Shown: one piece after another, positions 34,669-44,700 of the stretch
Layout of the letters: each line of letters starts with the position of its first letter
Position numbering within the stretch: position 1 is the stretch's first letter
Made by a program: the position numbers and the translations under genes
NCBI RefSeq assembly: GCF_000264995.1
Contig: NW_006767449.1
Span: 119,805-183,804 of the forward strand
Direction: 5' to 3'
Length of the DNA stretch: 64,000 bases
Source: Punctularia strigosozonata HHB-11173 SS5
Lineage: Eukaryota; Basidiomycota; Agaricomycetes; Corticiales; Punctulariaceae
The notes under the pieces: model-generated
What the model was told of the DNA's origin: nothing
What the model saw: the letters and a program-made list of their open reading frames with translations, nothing else
The model's database searches: none

Positions 34669-36678
34669 ATGGCGGCCGACTTGGAATATGAATGGAGACG
34701 GACCCTCGACGAAGAGTACGGTCTCGAGACCAGGGAGAACGTCGAGCCGCCCAAGGACAGACAACTGAGGGTTAGCCCCGCTGCCATTGAGTTCTTGACC
34801 GCTCAGGGGCTTGTGCGTTTACTACCTCGATCACTGGGCGCTTGGCTGACTTCGCTGGTCCGTGCCCGACGTATGTCCGCTATCGTAGGACGCGGGAACG
34901 CTACTCCAAGATCCTATTGTGCAGCCACCTCCCGTGGATGATACCTTCCCTCTGACCAACTACTTCATATCGTATGTACATACAACTGCCCGGTTTCCAG
35001 CAACGCTCCATCAATAATACGATTGTCCGTAGATCATCTCATAATACCTATCTACTATCTCGGCAGATCCTAGGAAGGTCATCTGCTGCATCCTATACCC
35101 ATGTCTTGACCCATGGAGGACGCTGCGTTGAGATCGACGTCTGGCCCTCCGCGCAGGGGCCGGTTGTTACCCACGGACATACCTTTTCAAAGTCGGTCTC
35201 CTTTCAAGCTGTCTGCCTTGCAATCGGCGATGAAGTCAAGGGAGGAGACTGGCCTGTCTTCGTCAGCCTGGAATGTCATGTGCCTCCCAGCGGTCAGGAT
35301 GAACTCGTCAACATCATGAAAGGTGCTTGGGGAGAGAAACTGGTGGATGGCCGCCTTGAGCTTCAAGACGAAGATGAAAGGGCGCATGTCTCCCCGAGGG
35401 ATCTGAAGGGGCGAATACTACTCATGGTGAGTATTCCTAGTCCACGTGTCCCAATTCCCTGGCTAATACGTGGTGTAGGTTGAGTACTATCCGGGCAAAG
35501 AGAGCAGCCTGGTTGCGCGCGAACCTGACGAATCCTCTTCATCGCTATCGCCCATCTCCTCCGAAGACGACCTGTCCACAGGTGCACAATCCGGCGCCGA
35601 AGACCTGGAGACGAGAGCAGCCCGTAAACGCAAGTCAGGGACTAAGATTGCCGACTCCCTTGCCGCGCTCGGGTTCTATGCCAGGAGCATGAAACCCGGA
35701 AAGAACTGGCTGCAACGGGGTATGTCGAATGAATCCTGATGTAACCTCATGGATAACACGTCGTAGATATTAGCGATCCTCGTCATGTTCTCATCAATAT
35801 ATCTGAGACGGCGTTATCCAAGCTTTTACCTCACTCTCTTTCTGATCTTATATCGCACGCGGAGCGCCATCAACGCAGAGTGTATCCATACGGACTACGA
35901 GTTGGTCAGTCGTTGCAATCTTCGCGGTGCATACCTTTTTGTCTCACGTGCCATCAGGCTCTAGCAATCTTGATCCCTTGAAGTTTTGGAGAAATGGCTC
36001 ACAGATCGCAGGTATATAGGGACGTTTTCTCGGGCAAAGCGCGCCAGCTAATTGTCACCGATAGCACTGAACTGGCAGACATTTGACCGGGGAATGCAGA
36101 TGAACGAGGCGATGTTCATTGGAAGTCCCGGATGGGTTCTCAAACCCGGCTCCTTACTTGGGATGTCAGGCATCAAGAGCCGTCTCCGGCTCACAGGGGA
36201 CATCATGTATCTCAGTTCCCGTATGTACATGAATCAATCCCTCATGCTAGAAGCTAAGCGTTTTGCAGTACCGCTCCCAGAAGGCAAGAAGGATCTTACA
36301 GCGTACGTCAAAGCACAGCTGTTCCATTCCAACGGCGAAGAGGAGTGGAAGTCTGGTAAATGCAAGGCGAAGCGCGTTGACGGGAATTCGTCGATCGCCG
36401 ATCTATCGTGGAATGAACGTCTTCAATGGGAGTATGACTCGGATGAACTCGTTTTCGTTCGGTATGCCTTTTCTCCATGTTGAATGCAATGCCTCTGACT
36501 GTATCACAGGCTTCTGGTCATGGAAAGCCAGTTCGGTCGCGACGAACGACTGGCTGTGTTCTGTGCTCGCGTTGACTTCCTTCAACAAGGCTTCAAGATG
36601 ATCAGACTGCTGAACATGAAGGGCAAGCATACAGACGCTTCGTTGCTAGTCAGGTTTACTATAACTGTCGTGGAGTAA
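34669..36678 (+). CDS. Phosphoinositide-specific phospholipase C, delta-like
   Basis: Cleaves phosphatidylinositol phosphates to inositol phosphates and diacylglycerol. X domain: [20 protein letters not shown] (first catalytic His), [27 protein letters not shown] (second His), FVSLECHV. A Ser-rich linker follows ([18 protein letters not shown]), then the Y domain with [20 protein letters not shown] and [12 protein letters not shown], and a C-terminal C2 domain ([32 protein letters not shown]) ending FTITVVE. There is no PH domain and no clear EF-hand; the region before X is only about 75 residues, so this is a short fungal form of about 550 residues. Five or more introns. ATG at 34669; TAA at 36676-36678. 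Confidence 0.9.
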
Positions 36679-36917
36679 TTCCGCAGCTGATTCTAAGTTA
36701 TCTCCGAAATATACGTGAATCCACCATGCACCGGCGGGCCGCAAGTCGCCTCGCTCCTATGTTCTTCGGATGATTCGACATCTATCTCGACTATCAAAGT
36801 AGGTTCATCTTGAATCATTTGGCTTGTCCGCAATATTCAGACTGGCCTTATCGCTCTGCGGACGTGTCAGTCAACGCAACATGAACACCTGCAGCAGTCG
36901 ATCTGCCTACCTTGGTC

Positions 36918-37091
36918 TCAAGCACAAGAGCATCCACCGCCCGAGTTACATGTTGGTGATGCGCGGGCAGCAAATCGGACGGGCTCGCTGCATGGGCAGC
37001 ATGCGAGCGCGCCGTTGGTTGTTGGCGACGGTGAAGCCGCGGCGACGGCGACGAGCGCAACTACGACGGCGATAATGCGAGTGCTAAACAT
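36918..37091 (-). CDS. CCPC-family secreted cysteine-rich peptide 3
   Basis: Intron-free, 57 codons. Signal peptide MFSTRIIAVVVALVAVAAA, then SPSPTTNGALA and CCPCSEPVRFAARASPTC, ending NSGGGCSCA: CCPC-x13-C-x5-C-x1-C. Strongly related to peptide 4 (both share ARASPTC and GGC-x-C). The two are neighbours on the same strand, so they probably arose by tandem duplication. Mature length about 38 residues. Function unknown. Confidence 0.8.
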   Translation of the reverse strand: MFSTRIIAVVVALVAVAAASPSPTTNGALACCPCSEPVRFAARASPTCNSGGGCSCA

Positions 37092-37768
37092 CGTTCGAGT
37101 CGGGTTGGGGTGGTGCTACCCTCGGCTCCCTCAATCCGAATTTATTCGCCAGAAGAGACACGCGCAAGCGAACTCTGCATCAGAATACAGGTCCCCTCCA
37201 TGCGTCTCAGGCTCAGATGGATAGCGATGATATTGTCGTCCCGGCCGATTGGATTCCAAAAAAAGCTCCTTTTCGTTCTTTATCTGCGAAGTACGGAGGA
37301 CATTGGCCGGCCATCACTGCGGCCAAGCGCAGACGTGCGTGGAGTACAATCCAAACGGGAAATTTGACAGACGTTGGCCCCGTCCCTGCCCTATCTGACC
37401 GTCCCTGTGACCGCATTTCAGGGATGCCGCGTACCCGTGGCATACGGAAGCATGCCGAAGTCGAAAATGATGTGCATCGGCGAATAGCAACGAACAGCCA
37501 CGATGCTTCGGCGATCGTCCGAGGCCTGCGATCAAACGTCCGTCGAAATGCTCCCGCGCGTACCGGCATCAAGCTCGAGCTCAAGGTGAGCGCTGGATCA
37601 TGCTTTCATCACGTTCATATTCGCCTCCATCCCCGTAATCCATATGATAAATGATCCTCTATCGGTGTCGCAGCGTGATCAGGCTTCCTTCATTGTTGGC
37701 AGCCTGTTCATACTCGACTCAGTTGTATGAATTGTCAGAACGACGGACAAGCATCCATACCCTGCGAC
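37092..37768. other. Region between CCPC genes 3 and 4
   Basis: About 680 bp. It should hold the promoter of gene 3 (minus strand). A plus-strand frame of 145 codons from ATG 37217 to 37654 overlaps a minus-strand frame of 123 codons; neither has recognisable motifs and neither is called as a gene. Confidence 0.45.
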
Positions 37769-37978
37769 TCAATCACAGGCACACCCTCCGGTCCTCCTGC
37801 ATGTAGGTGAAGCGCGGGCCAGCAACGCGGGGGGTTCGATAATGATGCATGGACAACAAGGAAGGATCGTTCCAGTTGCTGTGGTGGACGTCGGAATCGT
37901 GGTCGTAGCGGTCGGCGACGCAGCGATTACCGCGACGAAAGCGAACAAGACGGTGGCAAGGACGCGTGTGCTGAGCAT
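37769..37978 (-). CDS. CCPC-family secreted cysteine-rich peptide 4
   Basis: Intron-free, 69 codons. Signal peptide MLSTRVLATVLFAFVAVIAA, Thr-rich spacer (SPTATTTIPTSTTATGTILP), then CCPCIIIEPPALLARASPTC and RRTGGCACD: CCPC-x15-C-x5-C-x1-C. Closest relative in the window is peptide 3. The Thr-rich spacer is a likely O-glycosylation region. Function unknown. Confidence 0.82.
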   Translation of the reverse strand: MLSTRVLATVLFAFVAVIAASPTATTTIPTSTTATGTILPCCPCIIIEPPALLARASPTCRRTGGCACD

Positions 37979-38518
37979 CGTTGAACTGGGGTGCCAATGT
38001 AGCCTTGTAGCCTGCAGTTCCGCTCATTTTATGTCGTGCAATCGAAACATAGCAGAGATCTTGACATTTAATTGCGGTGCTGCTCGGTGCCGACATGGAC
38101 GCGTTGCCTGCGCTGGTCCGCATTTCACGATGTTCATGCCCTGAGCACGTCCTGGCGCACGATCACACGGCCGACGCGTCCGCTGCATGCAGGCTTGGAG
38201 AATGGAGCATTGTCGGGGTCAGCGGCACATCTTCTCCGGGGGTGGGACTCCGAGGTAGAAGGGTTCAGCGGGAATGAACTGAGTCACTGACTTTGATGCG
38301 CCGTCGGTGAGTTGAAATGGCAATTGTCGCACGTACTCTTGATTTGGGCGCCGTGGTGACATTCAGGGACGAATCCAAGAAGGGTGCGACTTGGATTTGA
38401 CAAGGCTGGGTAAAAGATAAAACATCCAAAAATAGACATACATGAATTTGCGTTGGATCTGGCAGTTTGATTGGAGGTGAATCAGGTACGCGGCGCAAGA
38501 CTGGAGGATAGTATACTA
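37979..38518. other. Intergenic region upstream of CCPC gene 4
   Basis: About 540 bp up to the inverted-repeat element. ATAAAA-like sequence near 38026 could be the core promoter of gene 4. Nothing else recognised. Confidence 0.45.
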
Positions 38519-39210
38519 TGCACCCACCCCTAATGCAACATCGCCCCCTAATGCAACATCGACACAAATCCCATTCCCGTTCCTTCCCTGCTCAGCCGTT
38601 CGTCTGGAAAAAAATTCTATGTACTCTCATACATCTATACATACTGTGTGTAAGAGCTGAGGTGGGAGCGAGGCTTGGTTCGGGCTACAGAAAAACATTA
38701 GAACTGCTCGAGTGAGTTGATGCAACATGTCGCGAGTACTCCACGGCCTCGCTTCGCCGGATCGGTAACGCAAATTTTATGGAAATATTTGGTAGTGCTT
38801 ATGACCTTATATAATATCCGCCACGCTATCCCGATTTGCGATTGGTTTAGTAGTGCTGCTGTAGGAGGAGGTTCAACACAAAGGACGGTGTTGGCGTGAC
38901 GGATGAGTTCAAACTCCGCCTGCGTTGATTGGCTTGAGCCGCTTGAGCCCTGCGTTGCGTTCCAGCCTGTCCTATTCCGGCACCTCGGCAAGTCGTGACC
39001 GCGTGTGATGATCTCGCAACTTTGGCTGGTGCTCACTTCGTCTCGCCGGCATCTCTCTAGCAGAGTTGAGGCTGAACCAAAATATTTAAGACGCTGCATG
39101 ACATATCTATAGCATCTTTGCTATCTACTGGTAAACTTTTAGACGATTTCAAAGCAATTTGAGGGAGATATAACCCTAATGCAACACGCGTTGCATTAGG
39201 GGTGGATGCA
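38519..39210. mobile_element. Non-autonomous inverted-repeat element (MITE-like), 692 bp
   Basis: The ends are inverted copies of TGCAcCCACCCCTAATGCAAC (38519-38539 and 39190-39210; 20 of 21 positions match). The 12-mer CCCTAATGCAAC occurs four times: twice at the left end in direct order, and twice at the right end as a palindrome with a 4-nt loop (39174-39185 and 39190-39201). This subterminal clustering looks like transposase-binding sites. No coding frame of note inside. No clear target duplication was found, so the family is open (hAT- or Mutator-like are guesses). Its right end lies 56 bp from the start codon of CCPC gene 5. Confidence 0.6.
39174..39201. repeat. Palindrome at the right end of the inverted-repeat element
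   Basis: Arms CCCTAATGCAAC and GTTGCATTAGGG are perfect inverted copies separated by ACGC. Confidence 0.8.
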
Positions 39211-39266
39211 CAGTAAAGTCATAGACGAAAATCGCCTTCCATAAACCGAACCGTCCGATTTCCAAA

Positions 39267-39449
39267 ATGCGCCCCGTCGTAGCTATCTTATTCATCGTTG
39301 CCGGCTTGGCCGGAGTCGTTACCGCAGCAACCGCGACCACGACCGCAACTCCAACGCCAACGGCAGTAACGGGCTGCTGCCCTTGCCCGACCCTGAATAA
39401 CAAGCAGTCAACAATTATCAAATGCAAGCCCTGCGATTGCCCACTCTGA
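39267..39449 (+). CDS. CCPC-family secreted cysteine-rich peptide 5
   Basis: Intron-free, 60 codons. Signal peptide MRPVVAILFIVAGLAGVVTA, then a Thr/Ala spacer (ATATTTATPTPTAVTG) and CCPCPTLNNKQSTIIKCKPC with DCPL at the end: CCPC-x12-C-x2-C-x1-C. The last residues CKPCDCPL resemble those of peptides 6 (CNCPL) and 7 (CRPCACLP). The gene starts 56 bp after the inverted-repeat element, so its promoter may lie partly inside that element. Confidence 0.82.
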   Translation: MRPVVAILFIVAGLAGVVTAATATTTATPTPTAVTGCCPCPTLNNKQSTIIKCKPCDCPL

Positions 39450-39876
39450 GTAGGCCTCTTTCGACTCCGGTGGGGACGCTTCTTTTGCAAATCAATATAT
39501 AATGGCCTGACATCGGCCGCTTCATAATGTAGAACCAGAGAACGGAGTTGTTGGGGAATGGTTCCTGCGCCGGCACGGAGTTCTTAATGTTGTTCCGGTA
39601 CTCGTACTTTCGATGAAACGATCAGAATGCAGTGACGACCGGGACCATCGGCTCCTTGGCATCTTCAGTCAGCTTGCATTTCCGGACAGTGCATCTTCCG
39701 CTGACAACTGCTAGCACCGCCTGCCATCCTCTTGGAGCGGACTGCAGTGGTCATGCATACCAGATAGCGCTGACCGCCTACACTGAGGAGCCCTGCGAAG
39801 CCGATGGGTTAAGCAGGATAGAAATCGACCATCCTTGTCATGAGAACGTAAGAATTCATCCCCAGCATAACCGAAT
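39450..39876. other. Spacer between CCPC genes 5 and 6
   Basis: About 430 bp; no other gene recognised. It should carry the promoter of gene 6. Confidence 0.45.
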
Positions 39877-40092
39877 ATGCGTACAGGTTCTATCCTCGCG
39901 CCACTTGTCGCTACCGTCATCGGCCTGGCGGTTGCCACTCCAGCCTCGGTTGATTTACGCTTGCCGTGTTGTCCTTGTAAGACCCTCGGAGGAGGCGCTA
40001 TTACAGTCAAGCGAGAGGCAACGCCTACGACAAAGGCAACCATCTCGCTGCCAACATGTCGCGTATCTCCCGATTGCAATTGTCCGTTGTGA
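39877..40092 (+). CDS. CCPC-family secreted cysteine-rich peptide 6
   Basis: Intron-free, 71 codons, the longest of the set. Signal peptide MRTGSILAPLVATVIGLAVA, short spacer, then CCPCKTLGGGAITVKREATP followed by a Thr-rich stretch and SLPTCRVSPDCNCPL: CCPC-x26-C-x5-C-x1-C. A dibasic Lys-Arg lies between the CCPC block and the last three cysteines and could be a Kex2 site. If it were cut, the two halves would remain joined only by disulfides. Function unknown. Confidence 0.82.
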   Translation: MRTGSILAPLVATVIGLAVATPASVDLRLPCCPCKTLGGGAITVKREATPTTKATISLPTCRVSPDCNCPL

Positions 40093-40536
40093 TGCGGTTT
40101 CAGGGGCGAGCAAGGTAAGAACGCCAATTCACGTGTTCTTCTGTATAAGCTCATGGATAGAGCAGCCGCGGTTACGTTTATAACCGGCGAGGAGTCCTGA
40201 AGGAAGGAAAGGGTGGTATGACCGAGTTGGGCTTGAATGGGTCCTCGACTTCTTCATGACTTCCAAGTGAAACCTATCTATTTACCGGCTATATAGCAAC
40301 TCGCACGAGTATGGACCTGAAAAGCATCAACAAATATAGACTCCTGACGTTGACCACCGCGCGGAAGGTGGCGCGAGCGTCGACAGGCCTGGGTGTCATG
40401 CATGATGCGAGACATGAGAGAATGCATGGACAGTCCGTGTGCGTGGATTGACGGAAGCGGCTCGGACGGTGGTGCACGTGCCACGAGAGATATAAAGTCA
40501 ACTGGTGGAGGTCGAAGGAGGGCCAATTATCCTGAA
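40093..40536. other. Spacer between CCPC genes 6 and 7
   Basis: About 440 bp, with a TATA box near its end (40491). Nothing else recognised. Confidence 0.45.
40491..40497 (+). promoter_or_regulatory. TATA box of CCPC gene 7
   Basis: TATAAAG 46 bp before the ATG at 40537. Confidence 0.55.
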
Positions 40537-40710
40537 ATGCACGTCGCACAAGTCAAATTCATCCTATGCGCTTTCGCCGCGCTTGTCGGCGTCGCGACCG
40601 CAACAGTCACGCCTACACCGGACATTGGCTGCTGTCCCTGCCCGCCTCGCAATCTCCTCAAGCGGGACGCGGTCATTCCAAGTTGCAGGCCGTGCGCTTG
40701 CCTACCATGA
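40537..40710 (+). CDS. CCPC-family secreted cysteine-rich peptide 7
   Basis: Intron-free, 57 codons. Signal peptide MHVAQVKFILCAFAALVGVA, then TATVTPTPDIG and CCPCPPRNLLKRDAVIPSC with RPCACLP: CCPC-x14-C-x2-C-x1-C. A Lys-Arg pair sits between the two cysteine blocks, as in peptides 6 and 8. The start at 40537 places the signal peptide at the N-terminus. Confidence 0.82.
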   Translation: MHVAQVKFILCAFAALVGVATATVTPTPDIGCCPCPPRNLLKRDAVIPSCRPCACLP

Positions 40711-41277
40711 ACGACATCAGGTAAGGCACACCCTGAACACAGAGAGAATGCCATGACGTACTTCTCCGCCGTTACAGAGTACTCCGATGAAGGCGAAGTA
40801 TACGGTGATAGATACCTGAGCTGTGTAGCGCTTGTGAGAATGGAACGCAAACGCTTGAACGCCGTAACAAGGTTTTTGTCTATCCTCTCTGGATAGTCGA
40901 GGAGCAGGTCCGGACTGCTCGGTTCTTGGCGCAAGGGAACTCTACATCATTCGGTATAAGTCTCCGCCCGGATCTGTGCCAAGCAATGACCGTATAGGCT
41001 GTTTGGTCGGTATGCAGAGATGATGGCGCTGCGTTTGATCTGTGGGGTCAGGATGAACACTTCGCTCCTTTCTACCAAGCGGTCCCGGAAGCCGGGGCTG
41101 GGAATGCATAGGGCGTCGTGTAGTGCACAAGGGTCGTTGGCGTCGCCTGAGGGGTCCGACGTGTTGCGGAGTTCCGAGCTCTGAGGGGCTTGGCAACCTA
41201 GCCAGAGGATATAAAAGCTGTATGACGGGGAAACCATAAGGGTATCAGCGACAGCAACGCGCAAAACCAACACCTCC
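40711..41277. other. Spacer between CCPC genes 7 and 8
   Basis: About 570 bp. A TATA box at 41210 serves gene 8. Frames on the minus strand run antisense and are not supported. Confidence 0.45.
41210..41217 (+). promoter_or_regulatory. TATA box of CCPC gene 8
   Basis: TATAAAAG 68 bp before the ATG at 41278. Confidence 0.55.
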
Positions 41278-41460
41278 ATGCTCACTATTCGCATCATCGC
41301 ATTGATCCTCGTGGGCTTCGTCGGCGTGGCCGTCGCCACACCAGCAGGACTGCCGTGTTGTCCCTGCGAAACGGCTGTCAAGCGCGAGCCAGCTTTCACC
41401 GCGAGGGGCGGAATAGCAACGCTCCCGGCTTGTATCCCTGGGTGCGGATGCACGGTTTGA
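41278..41460 (+). CDS. CCPC-family secreted cysteine-rich peptide 8
   Basis: Intron-free, 60 codons. Signal peptide MLTIRIIALILVGFVGVAVA, almost no spacer (TPAGLP), then CCPCETAVKREPAFTARGG and IATLPACIPGCGCTV: CCPC-x21-C-x3-C-x1-C. Lys-Arg follows the CCPC block. Signal peptide wording (TIRIIA..VG..AVA) is close to peptides 3 and 4, supporting descent from one ancestor. Confidence 0.82.
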   Translation: MLTIRIIALILVGFVGVAVATPAGLPCCPCETAVKREPAFTARGGIATLPACIPGCGCTV

Positions 41461-41745
41461 AGGGAACTGCAGATTGACCAGGATACTATCACTGGAGGCA
41501 AGATTGACTTCGATCCTGTGCATCGTGTCTAGTCTCATGTATTAATTCAGGAGAATCGTGGGTTATATGAGTATCCGGGAGTCGCTTCGGGGGTGGATAT
41601 GCGCCGCTGGTTATTGTAGCAGGAATGGACCACCACCAGCTATGACTCGTTGACCAGAGCAATAAATTTCCGTATATACGGAGTCCCTTGAGCTTTCATC
41701 GAGCCTGAATTCGAAATATTCACAGCTGGCGCAGTACACGATCAG

Positions 41746-41789
<44 letters not shown>

Positions 41790-44700
41790 CACAGCCACTT
41801 TCCCACGCTTCATTGGCCTGCCAAAATCTTTCCGCGCTGCTTGTGCCCGCTACGCTCGTACAAGATCAATGAAGGGCACAGGCAAAAAACCACATTTACT
41901 TGTCGAACCCTCTCCGCAATGGTTCACCCAACTATTGCCTCTTCCTGTGCCCTCCAAGCCGCTAGCTGTAGCCTCACCCGCCAAAGTCACGGCGCTCCTC
42001 GCGCGCGCATCTTCCCTACACGATGCGGAACTCAAAACCTATAACTCGTCCGAGAACAAGGCCGGGATTGCATCCTCGTCGGCGGACGCGACCTTCTTGC
42101 AGAAAGTGTTGCAGGCCGGGACGCTCAGCGACAAGCTCAGCGCTCTCACGCTACTCGTCCAGAGTAGCCCGCTACATAACACGAAAGCGTTGGAGAGTTT
42201 GAAGGGAATGGCGGAGCGGGGGAAGGGGAAGGGAGGGAGGGAGGAGAGCTTGAAGGCGTTGCGATGTATCGTCGATTGGTGGGTCGGCGGAGGAGGACCA
42301 AGCAGAAAGCTGAAGTACGTTAATAGATCCTCATGCAAGCTCCGTGAATTGACCGTCCGTGGTTTTGTGCAGATACTTCCGTGATCAACCTCTCCTTCAT
42401 CCTGACGTTTCGGAACGTCACCTCCTTATATGGTATTTCGAAGACTGGTTGAAGAAGTACTTTTTCTCAGTTATACAGATCATGGAGGTACGCGTCGCTT
42501 GTTTGCTTTGACATACAGACGACCTCTTAGCTCACCCCGGATCCTCCCCCTCTAGACGCTGTCCCTCGATCCATTGCCATACGTCCGCACGCAGGCATTG
42601 TCCCAGATCGCTGCCTTACTTCGCTCGCAGCCTGAGCAAGAACAGAATTTGCTGCGTTTGCTCGTCAACAAGCTTGTACGTCATCCAATACTCTCACCCA
42701 ATGCATACAGACTTGTTTGATCTGAATTGACGTTACAGGGCGACAGTGACCGCACAATATGCTCCCGAGCGTCGCACCACGTACTGCAGCTGCTACAGGC
42801 TCACCCGTCCATGAAGCTCGTCGTTGTCCGCGAAGCCGTTTCGCGCATGTTCCATACCGCGCTCTCCTCGAGCGCCTCAGCTACCTCCAAATCCACCCAT
42901 ATTCGTTTCGGCGACGCCGGCCCGAAGGGACATACGAAGGATACTCCGAAAAGGGGGCAGCGGAACATGCACGCGCGTTACTATACGACAATCACGTTCA
43001 ACCAGATCGTGCTGACTCCCAAGGAGCGCGACGTCGCGGTGCAGCTTATCAATGTATATTTCGATCTGTTCAAGGATCTACTCGGGGAGGGCGGCGAGGC
43101 GGATGACGCGCAGTCCGTCAGTGAGAAGGGAGAGAAGGACGGGGGGAAGGATAAGGGAGGGAAGTTTCAGAAGGAGAAGGGCAAAGACAGGAAGGGCAAA
43201 GGGCGCGAAGTGAACGCGGACGGGATGTTCACCGAGATCGAAGACTCGAACTCGAGGTTGATATCGGCACTGCTGACCGGGATCAACCGTGCACTCCCCT
43301 TCGCCAAAATCTCGGAAGGAGATCTTGGGTAAGTCTCGCTCTGCCACTTCCTCTTCGAGCTCCTCCTAACGTACGCGTTCTTACAGGTTCAACCGACACA
43401 TCGACACGCTGTTCCTTATCACGCACAAATCGACCTTCAACATCTCCTTGCAAGCCCTCGTCCTCATCCACCAGATTTGCGTCTCGCTCCGCCGCCCATC
43501 CCCCCCATCCTCCTCATCAAAACCATCTGCGTCGTCCTCGGGTGCGCAGGTGCAAGATCGCTACTACCGCACGCTTTACGCGTCGCTTCACGATCCCCGA
43601 CTGGCGACCTCCAACAAGCAGGCGATGTACCTCAACCTCCTCTTCAAGTCGCTGAAGTCGGACCCGAATGCGGCAAGGGTGAAGGCTGTCATCAGACGGT
43701 TCGTGCAGGTCATCGCGAGTGGCGCGTTTGGCGGGTGCGGTACAGAATTTATTGCGGGCGGGCTGTTCCTTCTTGGCGAGGTCCGCATTCCGGTCATCTC
43801 CGGCAGGACATGGGCTGACGAACATGTATAGCTCTTCAGCACGATACCGGGGCTCCGTGCTATGCTTACTACGCCACCCTCCAAATCAGAAAACGCAGAG
43901 GCATACGACCCAAAGAAGCGTGACCCCCAGTATGCTCACGCGGGCTCGTCGCCTCTATGGGAGCTCGTACGTGACTTCCTCGTACAAGCTCGCATTCTAG
44001 CGATTCTAATGTTATCCCATAGACGCCCCTCCTTCACCACTTCCACCCTTCCGTCGCCCTTCACGCGCGACAGCTGCTCGCCTCGCAACCCGTGACCGCC
44101 CAGCCCGACCTTGCGCTCAACACTTTGTCGCACTTCCTCGACCGCTTCGTGTACAAGAACCCGAAGAAACCGAAATTGAAGGGTGATAGCGCAATGCAGC
44201 CCGCCGTCGCAGCCACCCTGGGGGGAGGGGCGACGGGCGTGCATCTTCGCCGGGGCGAGGTCACGGACGGTCTGGGATTGATGAACGAGGAGCAGCTGTT
44301 GAAGCGACGACCGGAGGATGTTCCGGAGGACCAGGTTTGCATATTTTCGAATTTGCATTTTTCGAGCACCGTTGTCTGACCTTGTGATCACGGCTTGTAG
44401 CTGTTCTTCCACAAGTATTTCTCGGCTAAGAAGAGAAAGGAGGCCGCCCGTTCCAAGGCAGCTAAGAGGAAGGAAAGGGGCGAGGACGAAGAAGATGAAG
44501 AGGACGATGAGGGCGTCTCTAGCGATGACGACGAGCACAACGACGAAGATAAGGGCCAGTCTGCGGAGCGTGGATCTGAATCGGAGGACGGCAGCGACGA
44601 AGAGGAAGCCGAGATCTGGAAGGTAACGATTCCAGCCAGTGACTCCCATATCGTCAAACACTAAATTGCGTATCTTTAGGCAATGAAGGCGACGATGCCC

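Noticed and set aside
37217-37654. Plus-strand frame of 145 codons, with an overlapping minus-strand frame of 123 codons
   Set aside because: No recognisable motif, signal peptide or splice context, and the opposite strand is equally open; treated as chance.
39711-40154. Minus-strand frame of 147 codons overlapping CCPC gene 6
   Set aside because: Antisense of a convincing signal-peptide gene; no features of its own.
26803-41460. CCPC peptides as hydrophobins or metallothioneins
   Set aside because: Hydrophobins have eight cysteines in another order; classical metallothioneins have no signal peptide and far more cysteines. Metal binding remains possible but unproven.
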